From the NCBI RefSeq assembly GCF_900104785.1, contig NZ_LT629733.1, positions 1,644,501 to 1,708,500 on the forward strand: a stretch of DNA of 64,000 nucleotides, read 5' to 3'. Under the pieces are notes generated by a model. That model was not told the origin of the DNA. It searched no databases and was given only the letters and a program-made list of their open reading frames with translations. The translations under genes and the position numbers were made by a program. Positions within the stretch are counted from its first letter, which is position 1. The number at the start of each line of letters is the position of its first letter. This document shows, piece after piece, positions 17,100 to 25,952 of the stretch. The stretch is from Formosa sp. Hel1_31_208 (lineage in GTDB: Bacteria > Bacteroidota > Bacteroidia > Flavobacteriales > Flavobacteriaceae).

Positions 17100-17948
17100 A
17101 TGAAAAAATTATTACTAGTGTTTGCAGTGTTTGCAATGACTTTCACTACTTATGCACAAATTGAAACGCCTCAACCAAGTCCTTTCTCAAAACTGGAGCA
17201 AAAGGTTGGTTTAACAGATGTTACTGTTGAATATTCTCGTCCTAGTGTGAAAGGAAGAACAATATTTGGAGATTTAGAGCCTTTTGGAGGTGTTTGGAGA
17301 ACTGGAGCAAATAAGAATACAATTATCACATTTAGTGATGATGTAACAATTGCTGGTCAGGATGTAAAAGCTGGTTCTTATGCGATGTTTACAAAATTAA
17401 ATTCTGCTAAGCAATGGGATGTTATGTTTTACAGTGATACAGAAAACTGGGGAGTTCCTGCGAACTGGGATGATAGTAAAGTTGTAGCAACTGCTAAAGT
17501 GGATGTGATGGAAATTCCTTTTAGTGTTGAGACAATGTCTATAGATATCAATAATATCACTACTTCTGGTGGAACAATTGATATTATCTGGGAAAAGTCT
17601 TATGTTGGCGTACCTTTTACGGTACCAACAGATAAAACGGTTACAGCTTCAATTGATAAAATAATGGCTGGGCCTAGTGCAAATGATTATTATGCTTCTG
17701 CAGTATATTTCTTAAATGCAGGTAAAGATATTAGTAAAGCTAAAATGTGGATGGATAAGGCGATGTCTATGATTGAAAAACCAGGGTTCTGGCAACTAAG
17801 ACAACAATCTTTAATCTATGCTGCTGCTGGTAATAAGAAAGAAGCAATTAGAATTGCTAAAGAATCAATGGCTGCTGCTAAAGAAGCGGGTAACCAAAAT
17901 TATGTAAAGCAAAACATGGAATCTCTAAAAGAATGGGGTGCAATGTAA
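17100..17948 (+). CDS. Secreted DUF2911 protein
   Basis: A 282-residue exported protein. The signal peptide MKKLLLVFAVFAMTFTTYAQ ends at a typical flavobacterial cleavage site; an upstream ATG at 17067 would place eleven non-signal residues in front, so the start is set at 17100. The DUF2911 domain (residues ~30-170) has RTIFGDLEPFGGVWRTGAN and the ENWGVPANWDDSKV segment; its function is unknown. The C-terminal ~100 residues form TPR-like helices (NDYYASAVYFLNAGKDISKAKMWMDKAM). It ends at a bidirectional terminator facing the Gfo/Idh operon. Confidence 0.88.
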   Translation: MKKLLLVFAVFAMTFTTYAQIETPQPSPFSKLEQKVGLTDVTVEYSRPSVKGRTIFGDLEPFGGVWRTGANKNTIITFSDDVTIAGQDVKAGSYAMFTKLNSAKQWDVMFYSDTENWGVPANWDDSKVVATAKVDVMEIPFSVETMSIDINNITTSGGTIDIIWEKSYVGVPFTVPTDKTVTASIDKIMAGPSANDYYASAVYFLNAGKDISKAKMWMDKAMSMIEKPGFWQLRQQSLIYAAAGNKKEAIRIAKESMAAAKEAGNQNYVKQNMESLKEWGAM

Positions 17949-17995
17949 TATACATTAGAGGATAAAATCAGTTCGCTTTTACAAATCTAAATAAC

Positions 17996-18026
17996 AAAAG
18001 ACCGTTTGATTTTCAAACGGTCTTTT
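17996..18026. terminator. Bidirectional terminator between DUF2911 and the Gfo/Idh gene
   Basis: A 14-bp stem (aaaagaccgtttga / tcaaacggtctttt) with a 3-base loop and A/T tracts on the two sides. It lies between two convergent genes and can serve both. Confidence 0.9.
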
Positions 18027-18027
18027 A

Positions 18028-19014
18028 TTATTCGTAATTGAGTCCAATTTGTGATCTTACTGTATCGAGCAGATGCATGAGTTTTCTGCTAAAATCAAAC
18101 GTCATGATATCACTTTCAGTTTTTTGTTGTCTGATCAATTCGTTAAAATGTACGATTTCAAAACTAAACCCATTAGTCGTGTTATCAAAATCAAATGTTG
18201 TTGTTTTTCCGTCCTCTATAAGGGTCACATTTGAGGGTTCGTTAAAATAAGAGTTAATTTTAATGATTCCCTTGTCGCAGTAGAATATTGCTTCGGTGGG
18301 TATTTGTTCCATTAATGTACTCTTTAATTGCGCAGTTGTACCATGTTTATAGGTGAATAGCATTTGGCAAGATGTATCTATGCCGTTTTCTAAGAACGTA
18401 GCTGTTGATTCAATTTTAATTGGTTCGCCCAAGGTAGATAAGGCTGCAAAAATAGGGTAGATGCCAATATCGAGTAAACTTCCGCCTCCAAGTGATTTAT
18501 TGAACAAACGCGAAGCCATATCCATTTCTGGTTTGAAGCCAAAATCTACTTCTAATTTTTGAATTTCACCAAAAGTTTTTTCACGTACTTGCTTCAGTAC
18601 AAATTGATAATGTGGAAGGAAATAGGTCCATAAAGCTTCCATTAATAATACATTATTAGTTTGAGCAGCTGTGATCATGTCTTCCACCTCGTTGCCATTC
18701 ATTGCAAAAGGTTTCTCACATAACACGGCTTTTTTCTGATTTAAACATAAGATAGAATTGGCTTTATGAAACACATGTGGTGTCGCTATATAGACCGCAT
18801 CAATATTAGGATCTAGTGCTAATGAGTTATAATCACCATAGGCCCTTTTAGCGTTGTAACGATTTGCGAAATCAGTGGCTATGTCCTGATTTCTAGAGGC
18901 AACCGCATATAATTGTACATTCTCAATAGCGTTCAGGTCTTGGGCAAATTTATGAGCAATTTTACCGAGACCTATAATTCCCCAATTTATTGTTTTAGGC
19001 TTTGATGTATCCAT
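18028..19014 (-). CDS. Gfo/Idh/MocA family oxidoreductase
   Basis: A 328-residue NAD(P)-dependent sugar or polyol dehydrogenase. The N-terminal Rossmann motif is GIIGLGKIAHKFAQDL, followed by the family motif CEKPFAMN (residues ~96-103) containing the catalytic lysine, and the C-terminal Gfo/Idh beta domain with GGGSLLDIGIYPI. Specificity cannot be read from the sequence. It is the last gene of an operon PIG-L deacetylase - small membrane protein - symporter - Gfo/Idh and overlaps the symporter gene by 20 bases. A catabolic route for a sugar or amino-sugar derivative is likely. Confidence 0.92.
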   Translation of the reverse strand: MDTSKPKTINWGIIGLGKIAHKFAQDLNAIENVQLYAVASRNQDIATDFANRYNAKRAYGDYNSLALDPNIDAVYIATPHVFHKANSILCLNQKKAVLCEKPFAMNGNEVEDMITAAQTNNVLLMEALWTYFLPHYQFVLKQVREKTFGEIQKLEVDFGFKPEMDMASRLFNKSLGGGSLLDIGIYPIFAALSTLGEPIKIESTATFLENGIDTSCQMLFTYKHGTTAQLKSTLMEQIPTEAIFYCDKGIIKINSYFNEPSNVTLIEDGKTTTFDFDNTTNGFSFEIVHFNELIRQQKTESDIMTFDFSRKLMHLLDTVRSQIGLNYE

Positions 19015-20698
19015 TTTTCGGACTCATAGATTGAATGATACTTGCTATAGCGATGACGATGACACAACCTACAAAATTCAACCATAAGAAAGGCAGGTTA
19101 ATAATTTCATACTCATTCAACAAGAAGAGTCCTATAACGATGACCTGTGTAATTAAAGCTGCTGTAAAAACAGCATTCCCTTTGACAAATTTGAAAAAGA
19201 AGGCTAGAAGGAAAATCCCAAGTACATTTCCGTAGAAAATAGAGCCAATGATATTTACAAGTTGAATCAGGTTTTCTGCAAGATTCGCGACACAAGCCAC
19301 ACCAATAGCAATAATCCCCCAGGCTAAAGTAAAAAGTCTCGAGGCTTTTACCATTTCAGAATCTGACTTTTCAGTAGAATTTCTTTTGTACAAATCCATT
19401 GCAGTTGTGCTTGCCAAGGCATTTAACTCACTTGATGTACTGGACATAGCTGCACTTAAAATAACAGCTAATAATAAGCCAATTAAACCGCGTGGTAAAT
19501 TGTTTAAGATAAAATGAATAAATACGTAATCTTTATCGTTGCTTTCTACTTTGAGGTTTCTTGAATCTCCTGCCTTCTCTATTAATTCTCGAGCGTCTGT
19601 TCTTAATTTGTCACTCTGTATATTGTAATCAGCAATCAAATCAGCAGATACCTTACCATTGGTATTCATGTACTCATTAATCGTAGCTTTTTTCATTTCA
19701 AACACTTCACGTTGTTGCGTTTGAATGGCCATATAATCGTCGGCATATTTCGAGTTGAGAACAACATCTGTTGCTGTTGGATTAAAATTTACGGGTGCTT
19801 GATTGAATTGATAGAATACAAACACCATAACACCAACTAGTAAAATAAAGAATTGCATTGGCACTTTTAGGAGCCCGTTGAACATCATCCCAATTTGCAT
19901 TTCTCTCAATGATTTTCCAGAAAGGTACCGTTGTACTTGACTTTGGTCGGTACCAAAATAGGATAGCATTAAAAATGTACCACCAATAAGTCCGCTCCAA
20001 ACGGTGTAGCGGTTATTCAGATTAAAAGAGAAATCGAGAACCTCCATTTTACCACTTGCTCCTGCGATATCTAGTGCTTTAGTGAAGGTAATACCTTCGG
20101 GTAGCTTATCAATGATTAGGCAAAAGGCGATAATCATTCCTGTAAAGATGACGACCATTTGATGTTTCTGTGTAACATTTACGGCCTTCGTACCTCCAGA
20201 AACGGTATATATAATGACCAAGACGCCAATAATGACATTTAAGAGCAGTAAATTCCAACCGAGAACAGCTGATAAGATAATGGCTGGCGCGAATATGGTA
20301 ATACCCGCTGCCAATCCACGTTGAATTAAAAATAGAATTGCTGTTAGTGTTCTGGTTTTAAGATCAAATCTGTTTTCAAGAAATTCGTAAGCCGTATATA
20401 CCTTTAATCTATGGTATAATGGTATGAACACCATACAAATAACGACCATGGCTATTGGTAGTCCGAAATAAAACTGAACAAATCCCATTCCGTCATTAAA
20501 GGCTTGTCCAGGTGTTGATAAAAAGGTAATGGCACTCGCTTGTGTAGCCATAACCGACAACCCTATTGTCCACCATTTTGAAGTGTTTCCGCCTTTTAAA
20601 TAGTCTTTAACATTCTTGCTTCCACGTGACTGATAAGTTCCGTAAACTACTATCAGTAATAAGGTTCCAGTAAGTACTATCCAATCTAAATTCTGCAT
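18995..20698 (-). CDS. Sodium:solute symporter (SSS/SLC5 family)
   Basis: A 567-residue inner-membrane transporter with about 13-14 hydrophobic helices, of the sodium/solute symporter family. Recognisable segments are KGGNTSKWWTIGLSVMATQASAITFLSTPGQAF near residues 36-68 and the SSELNALASTTAMDLYKR segment near residues 420-437. A soluble, charged insertion of about 80 residues lies between two membrane segments (around residues 305-395). The substrate is unknown; the operon partners (deacetylase and Gfo/Idh dehydrogenase) point to a sugar or sugar acid. It starts one base after a 31-residue membrane peptide gene. Confidence 0.92.
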   Translation of the reverse strand: MQNLDWIVLTGTLLLIVVYGTYQSRGSKNVKDYLKGGNTSKWWTIGLSVMATQASAITFLSTPGQAFNDGMGFVQFYFGLPIAMVVICMVFIPLYHRLKVYTAYEFLENRFDLKTRTLTAILFLIQRGLAAGITIFAPAIILSAVLGWNLLLLNVIIGVLVIIYTVSGGTKAVNVTQKHQMVVIFTGMIIAFCLIIDKLPEGITFTKALDIAGASGKMEVLDFSFNLNNRYTVWSGLIGGTFLMLSYFGTDQSQVQRYLSGKSLREMQIGMMFNGLLKVPMQFFILLVGVMVFVFYQFNQAPVNFNPTATDVVLNSKYADDYMAIQTQQREVFEMKKATINEYMNTNGKVSADLIADYNIQSDKLRTDARELIEKAGDSRNLKVESNDKDYVFIHFILNNLPRGLIGLLLAVILSAAMSSTSSELNALASTTAMDLYKRNSTEKSDSEMVKASRLFTLAWGIIAIGVACVANLAENLIQLVNIIGSIFYGNVLGIFLLAFFFKFVKGNAVFTAALITQVIVIGLFLLNEYEIINLPFLWLNFVGCVIVIAIASIIQSMSPKNGYIKA

Positions 20699-20699
20699 C

Positions 20700-20795
20700 T
20701 TAAAAAGCTTTAGTGATCAAATAAAATGCGATGATGTAAATGATGTTGGCCAGAAGTACTAGGGTGTACATGCGATTCCACTTATACTTTTCCAT
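20700..20795 (-). CDS. 31-residue single-helix membrane protein
   Basis: A short ORF reading MEKYKWNRMYTLVLLANIIY and ending IAFYLITKAF. A basic N-terminus is followed by one hydrophobic helix of about 20 residues, as in a small inner-membrane protein. Its ATG overlaps the stop codon of the PIG-L gene (TAATG) and its stop lies one base before the symporter ATG. This tight packing on both sides argues for a translated gene rather than chance. It may be a small accessory subunit of the symporter, as known for some other solute transporters. Confidence 0.65.
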   Translation of the reverse strand: MEKYKWNRMYTLVLLANIIYIIAFYLITKAF

Positions 20796-23320
20796 TAGTT
20801 TTTGATTTGATTAGTTGGATTGATGTCATTTTTTCCAAGGGATAACATATTGGCAAATAGGCGATAAGCACCAGAAACGCCAGCAGGAAACTCTCTAAAA
20901 AAGCTTAATCCAGTGTAAATATAGTATCCTTTGCCGTATGGCGCTACCAATAAACTTCCTGTTTTTGGCGATTCCCCTTTATCATTCATTGATAAAATAG
21001 GTGTGAATTCATCTGCCCAATTGTCAGGGAAATAGAGCCCACGCTCTTGTGTCCAGCCGTTAAAATCTGTTGAAGTGATTTTATTCGGAAAGTTTAAAAC
21101 TTCATGATCTGTCGCTAATAACTCTACTTCTGCATATTCATCAGTGACACGATCCCGCGAAAGTTTAAGCTCGTATGGAGCAATCTGATCTACTTTCAAA
21201 CGTCTATTAGTGTTGTACTGTACTATCATATTTCCACCTTGTTCCACATAATCAAATAAGAGTTGCTGCTTAAATTTTAAATTGTCTACTGTATTGTATG
21301 CTCTAATTCCGACAACAATAGCATCGAAGCGTTTTAAATTTTCTGCTGAAATATCTTCAGGGTTTATAACCGCTACATTATAGCCAATTTGTCGCAAGCT
21401 TTCGGGAACTACATCACCAGCACCTTCTATATAACCAATGTTTTCACCACGTTTCTGTATGTCTAACCTAACGACTTTACTTTCACTCGGCAATAGCACG
21501 GTTTGAAATGGAATATGATCATAATCTATTTCTATGAGTTCTCGTGTATATACATTATCATCAATATGAACCATTGGGGTAATTAAACCTTCACTTTGTG
21601 CTTTTGGTGGAATTACAGTAAATATGAGACGCTGTTCCTGTCCTTTATCATTAATAGCTATTTTTTGTTGTTTTGGATACACGCTCCATCCGTCCGGATG
21701 TGCAATTTGAACAAAGCCTTCAATATTATCACGTCCAGATTTCACGAAAACTTCAATATCACGTTGTGCCTCACTATCGATAATAATTACTTTTTCCGAA
21801 ATTTTAACAGACGCTTCTGGTATAATTTCAAAAGGTTTATAAACCTCACCTTTTACAGGATCGTTGGTTTTAAATACAATGGGTTTGATATACGATAAAA
21901 CAACATTCTCAATACTCAAATTAAAGGTCACATTCAGAGCTCTAGGAGTTTCCGGCTTACCAATCAAACTTTGGTCCTCGACATTGTACATTCCTAAGGT
22001 GCCTTTTTTAGTGAGCCAATATGGTGTCGAGACCTCTTGACTGCTTTTAATATTTAAAGTTTCTTTAAAATCATAGTCCGTATTGTTTTCTAGAGTTATG
22101 TTTTTATCAATTTGAATTCCATTTGGATTAACAATACTTATCAAAGATATATTGGCGTCACTGCGATTAATCACTTCGATATTAAGGTCTATACTAGCTC
22201 CCGCACTGGCATGATTTGTATTAGCTGCAGCTTCAAGAAACAAGCCTGCACAAGCTGCAATAATTGATTTAATCTCTTTAGTTTTAATAGATTTCCAATG
22301 TTCGTCGTTTAAATTTTGGATGGCTTTATATGCCCGCATTAATTCTGGGATAGATGCTGACGGGTTTCTGAAATCGTAGCGTTCTTGTACGGCATACAAA
22401 ATATCTCCAACGACCTTTCCGCCTTCAACACGGTTCCAAGAGGTATCTATTCCATCAAAAAGATTGTCTTTATTAGTTGGTAAATCGCCTTTGATTAATT
22501 CAATATATTCTGCTTGCGAACCGCGACTTCCTGTGCTACCAAAGCCTTGAGATTTGTGCTGACTTCGACTTAGTGCCGCGATTTCTGGATTACTCAAGCC
22601 ACTACTTGGGAAATACACACCGGTATCAATTTCGAGTAAATTGGTTTTATCGGCTTTTTCAAAATTTTCACGACTTCCGTAGAACCACCAAGACGTATTA
22701 AAAAAGAGTCGTTTAGGTTGCCACGTATTTATAGTTTTGAGTTGGTCTGAATAGGCAGTTTTATCACCAACTACATCGAAAGCTTCGATACTCAACATGG
22801 CCGAACTCGTATGATGACCGTGAGTTGTTCCTGGGTTTCTATGATTAAATCGATTAATAATTATATCGGGTTTAAAGCGGCGTATGGCCAAAACTACGTC
22901 ACCTAAAACGTCTTTTTTATTCCAAATAGCTAATGTTTCATCAGGATGTTTAGAATATCCAAAATCATTGGCTCTGGTAAACATTTGCTCACCTCCATCG
23001 GTGCGACGTGCCGCAAGTAATTCTTGTGTACGAATGACACCTAAAAGCTCTCTAATTTCCGGGCCCACTAAGTTTTGTCCGCCATCACCACGCGTAAGAG
23101 AAAGATAAGCCGTTCGGGCTTTAATTTCGTTAGACATGTATGAAATGAGACGCGTGTTTTCATCGTCAGGATGCGCAGCAACATATAAAACAGAACCTAA
23201 AAAATTTAGCTTTTTTATGGATTCATGAATATCAGAAGCGGTAGGTTTTTTGGGTTGTTGTGCTGAAAGCACTGTAGCTGATAGGAAAAATAAAAACAGT
23301 AAGCGTAATTTGGTTTGCAT
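20795..23320 (-). CDS. Secreted PIG-L (LmbE-like) family deacetylase
   Basis: An 841-residue exported protein. The signal peptide (MQTKLRLLFLFFLSATVLSA) sets the start at 23320. The N-terminal catalytic domain (residues ~40-270) contains the zinc motif AAHPDDE (residues 48-54) and HGHHTSS, typical of N-acetylglucosamine-type deacetylases. The middle ~350 residues look like beta-rich, immunoglobulin-like segments. The C-terminal ~200 residues resemble a glutamine-amidotransferase-like Rossmann domain (KRFDAIVVGIRAYNTVDNL). It heads the operon with a small membrane protein, a symporter and a Gfo/Idh dehydrogenase, suggesting extracytoplasmic deacetylation followed by uptake. Confidence 0.9.
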   Translation of the reverse strand: MQTKLRLLFLFFLSATVLSAQQPKKPTASDIHESIKKLNFLGSVLYVAAHPDDENTRLISYMSNEIKARTAYLSLTRGDGGQNLVGPEIRELLGVIRTQELLAARRTDGGEQMFTRANDFGYSKHPDETLAIWNKKDVLGDVVLAIRRFKPDIIINRFNHRNPGTTHGHHTSSAMLSIEAFDVVGDKTAYSDQLKTINTWQPKRLFFNTSWWFYGSRENFEKADKTNLLEIDTGVYFPSSGLSNPEIAALSRSQHKSQGFGSTGSRGSQAEYIELIKGDLPTNKDNLFDGIDTSWNRVEGGKVVGDILYAVQERYDFRNPSASIPELMRAYKAIQNLNDEHWKSIKTKEIKSIIAACAGLFLEAAANTNHASAGASIDLNIEVINRSDANISLISIVNPNGIQIDKNITLENNTDYDFKETLNIKSSQEVSTPYWLTKKGTLGMYNVEDQSLIGKPETPRALNVTFNLSIENVVLSYIKPIVFKTNDPVKGEVYKPFEIIPEASVKISEKVIIIDSEAQRDIEVFVKSGRDNIEGFVQIAHPDGWSVYPKQQKIAINDKGQEQRLIFTVIPPKAQSEGLITPMVHIDDNVYTRELIEIDYDHIPFQTVLLPSESKVVRLDIQKRGENIGYIEGAGDVVPESLRQIGYNVAVINPEDISAENLKRFDAIVVGIRAYNTVDNLKFKQQLLFDYVEQGGNMIVQYNTNRRLKVDQIAPYELKLSRDRVTDEYAEVELLATDHEVLNFPNKITSTDFNGWTQERGLYFPDNWADEFTPILSMNDKGESPKTGSLLVAPYGKGYYIYTGLSFFREFPAGVSGAYRLFANMLSLGKNDINPTNQIKN

Positions 23321-23420
23321 ATCATCATGGTTAGTTACGACCAAATATAATGAAGTATGCTAGGGCAGTGATGGGTTTTAGATTTTCTTTAACGTTACAA
23401 ATAAAGTTGTGTTTTATAGG

Positions 23421-23765
23421 TTATTCAGACCAAACCGCTAGTTCATTCCCAGAAGGATCGAGAAAATGAAAGCGCTGACCACCAGGAAAGGAAAAAATAT
23501 CGACTGAAATACTTCCGCCTGCCTTGATAATGGTTTGCTTAATTGTATTAAGGTTATTATGGTATAAGACAACTAAAACACCATTGACAATTGGTTGGGT
23601 AGTTTTTTCAAAACCTCCAGCTATTCCGCTATATTCAAATGCACAATAATCAGGCCCATAAGCCGTGAATTTCCATCCAAAAGCTTTTGTGTAGAATTGC
23701 TTTATGGCTTCTAAATCATGTGCTTTAAATTCGATGTAATCTATATGGTTGTTTGTTTGTCCCAT
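23421..23765 (-). CDS. VOC family protein (glyoxalase-like)
   Basis: A 114-residue single vicinal-oxygen-chelate domain. It starts with HIDYIEFKAHDLEAIKQFYTKAFGWKF and ends with FSFPGGQRFHFLDPSGNELAVW, the two strands that normally carry metal ligands (H9 and the late Glu are present). Small VOC proteins dimerise to make the active site and include glyoxalases, dioxygenases and resistance proteins; nothing here fixes which. It is 11 bases downstream of the small MscS gene. Confidence 0.88.
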   Translation of the reverse strand: MGQTNNHIDYIEFKAHDLEAIKQFYTKAFGWKFTAYGPDYCAFEYSGIAGGFEKTTQPIVNGVLVVLYHNNLNTIKQTIIKAGGSISVDIFSFPGGQRFHFLDPSGNELAVWSE

Positions 23766-23776
23766 CTTTAAAAATA

Positions 23777-24322
23777 TTATATTGAATCTCCACCATCATC
23801 CATTAAACTTTCAATGGCATCTTTTTCGATTAAGGTCACTGCTTTCTGTAAAAGCAAATTATTTGGGTAGGTCACCAAATCTCCATTATCCAGTCGAAGA
23901 TGTAAATGAAATGCTCTAATGTCTTCAATGATGCATTCAATGGGGAAATCACTATCGTGAATTTGAATTTTGTCACCTACTTTATAAGGAAATGAGAAGA
24001 ACATAATTATACCCGAAGTCACATTACTAAGAATGGACCAAATGGCAAATAATCCGGTACCTATCACAGCGAAGACAGAGGATAAAATAAAGGTCATGTC
24101 TTTTAATTCAGCGCCTAAAACAACAGATTCTATAGTTAAAGCTAGAATAAATAAAGTCACTGTTATATATCTGCATATCAAATGTATGCGGGCTTCATTT
24201 ATTCCGCTTTTTCGCCCAATACGTTTCACAAGTGTATGGCTCAAATAGCGTACAATCAATAAAACAAGAATAAGAATTCCAGTCGTAATAAGCTCAGTTT
24301 GATAGGTCTTAAGAAAATGCAT
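23777..24322 (-). CDS. Small mechanosensitive ion channel (MscS family)
   Basis: A 181-residue MscS-like channel with three membrane helices and only the beta domain after them (FFSFPYKVGDKIQIHDSDFPIECIIEDIRAFHLHLRLDNGDLVTYPNNLLLQKAV). The pore-lining helix region is FAVIGTGLFAIWSILSNVTSGIIM. It is shorter than E. coli MscS (286 residues), lacking most of the C-terminal cytoplasmic vestibule. It presumably opens on membrane tension to release solutes under hypo-osmotic shock. A TTGGTTgtTTAACCAA near-palindrome lies just upstream, of unknown meaning. Confidence 0.87.
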   Translation of the reverse strand: MHFLKTYQTELITTGILILVLLIVRYLSHTLVKRIGRKSGINEARIHLICRYITVTLFILALTIESVVLGAELKDMTFILSSVFAVIGTGLFAIWSILSNVTSGIIMFFSFPYKVGDKIQIHDSDFPIECIIEDIRAFHLHLRLDNGDLVTYPNNLLLQKAVTLIEKDAIESLMDDGGDSI

Positions 24323-24371
24323 TTTTAAATTGGTTGTTTAACCAAATATACATCACAAATTTAATAATCAA

Positions 24372-25325
24372 TTATTTTAATTGAAGAGTTTCACGCAAAG
24401 TTTCGTCGGCATTAGAATTCTTTCTCCAATAGGCAGATTTGATGGTTTTGAGTTTTGTGGCTTTAGTTGTTAGTATGGCAGCATTAATACCATATCCGTC
24501 TTTATACGTTTCTTCCCAGCCTAAAATATCAAAGGGGAAATTCATATTGAAGTTGATATTTAACGTACGACCTAATTCAGGATAGGTTATTGAATAGTTG
24601 TTCGATTTTAATACTGCAATTGCCTTATAAGCTCTACATTCAATGTGTTTAAGTCGGATGAATTCCATAGACGGAATAACATTTAATTCTCCTAATGGTA
24701 AGCTCTTCGGGTCTAATCGTAACTGTGCCCATAATTCATTTTCCAGAATCGTTTTATCTAGTGTAACGTTTTGATCGGCTTCCCGTTCAAAATAGCTATG
24801 CGTCTTAATTTCAAATTGATCTTTATTATTAAGTTGTGTATAGGCGTGGCCACACCATTCTTGTACTGAACAACTTACCTTTATTGCATGTTTTGTATTG
24901 CTTACGGGATAAAACGTGGACTGCATAATGGAATATGGATAGATTCCGGTATTAAATTTTTTGGTGGCATTAAGTTTTAATACTGAAATGTTCGACGTAT
25001 TGAAATTATCGGCTTTCACTTGTTTTTCTGGAAGAAAATCTTCGGTGACATAAACTAAAACGGCAGAACCGTCATGTATCTCACCATAGCGGACTTGTTC
25101 TAATTGATATGAAGATATTTCGGCTTCACCTGCATACCAATAGGAGATAAATTCTTCCGATTGTTCAAATGGGGGTTTATTGGAAAAATTGATAACTGTT
25201 TCTGTCATTGTTTCGCTGTTCAAGACAAGGTTTTCTGCGTTTGCTTTTTCGTTACAAGATGTGAATATTCCGAAGACGCATAACATGAACACAGTGCCTA
25301 TAGTTTTAAGTGCAATCTTTGTCAT
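24372..25325 (-). CDS. Hypothetical lipoprotein upstream of mscS
   Basis: A 317-residue exported lipoprotein. The N-terminus MTKIALKTIGTVFMLCVFGI ends in the lipobox FTSC, so Cys24 should be lipidated. The mature part is beta-rich and has no catalytic motif that I recognise; three cysteines (CSVQEWC and HIEC) may pair. It lies about 35 bases downstream of the maf gene, and this gene pair is conserved in flavobacteria as far as I recall. No function can be given. Confidence 0.8.
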   Translation of the reverse strand: MTKIALKTIGTVFMLCVFGIFTSCNEKANAENLVLNSETMTETVINFSNKPPFEQSEEFISYWYAGEAEISSYQLEQVRYGEIHDGSAVLVYVTEDFLPEKQVKADNFNTSNISVLKLNATKKFNTGIYPYSIMQSTFYPVSNTKHAIKVSCSVQEWCGHAYTQLNNKDQFEIKTHSYFEREADQNVTLDKTILENELWAQLRLDPKSLPLGELNVIPSMEFIRLKHIECRAYKAIAVLKSNNYSITYPELGRTLNINFNMNFPFDILGWEETYKDGYGINAAILTTKATKLKTIKSAYWRKNSNADETLRETLQLK

Positions 25326-25360
25326 AAAATTTTTTTGACAACAAATTTACGATTGAATTC

Positions 25361-25948
25361 TTACAGAACCATGCTGTTTAACGTTTTGTAAACGAGATGT
25401 GTTGGTAAGCCTACTACATTAGTATAGGAGCCTTCAACCTTGGTAATGCCAATTTGCCCAATCCATTCTTGAATACCATAAGCGCCTGCTTTATCGAAGG
25501 GTTTAAAGGTGTCAATATAGTAATTGATTTCTTCGTCGGTCAACGATTTAAAGGTGACTTTAGTAATAGCATTAAGCGTTTTTTGGGACGATTTAGTTGT
25601 AAAGCAAACCGATGTGATTACTTCGTGTGTTGCACCACTCATGGAAGCAATCATATCAAAAGCTTCAATATTATCTTTTGGTTTCCCTAATGCTTTGTCG
25701 TTATGCCAAACAATGGTGTCACTAGTAATTAGAATGTCATGCGCTTGCAATTCGTCTTTAAAAGGTAAGGATTTTAATTGTGCCAGATAATCACTAATCT
25801 CAAAATGCCGGAGTCGTTCTGGGTATTCTTCATTAATGGGTTTTAGTCGAATTTCAAACTGTAAGCCTAATTCCTTGAAGAACTGTTGACGTCGAGGAGA
25901 TCCTGATGCCAAAATGAGATGATAGTCTTTTAGTTTGTCGTTGAGCAT
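25361..25948 (-). CDS. maf: Maf-family nucleotide pyrophosphatase
   Basis: A 195-residue house-cleaning nucleotide pyrophosphatase of the Maf/YhdE group, which hydrolyses dTTP/UTP or modified NTPs. The N-terminal signature ILASGSPRRQQFFKELGL and the downstream SDTIVWHNDKALGKPKD and DKAGAYGIQEWIG motifs are intact. It lies 4 bases downstream of the UbiA prenyltransferase gene and is part of a run with kdsC and the DUF2520 gene. Confidence 0.95.
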   Translation of the reverse strand: MLNDKLKDYHLILASGSPRRQQFFKELGLQFEIRLKPINEEYPERLRHFEISDYLAQLKSLPFKDELQAHDILITSDTIVWHNDKALGKPKDNIEAFDMIASMSGATHEVITSVCFTTKSSQKTLNAITKVTFKSLTDEEINYYIDTFKPFDKAGAYGIQEWIGQIGITKVEGSYTNVVGLPTHLVYKTLNSMVL

Positions 25949-25952
25949 GAGT

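Noticed and set aside
24322..24345. TTGGTTgtTTAACCAA upstream of the MscS gene as a third copy of the light-island operator
   Set aside because: It shares only a GTTTAAC half-site; none of the remaining 52-bp element is present.
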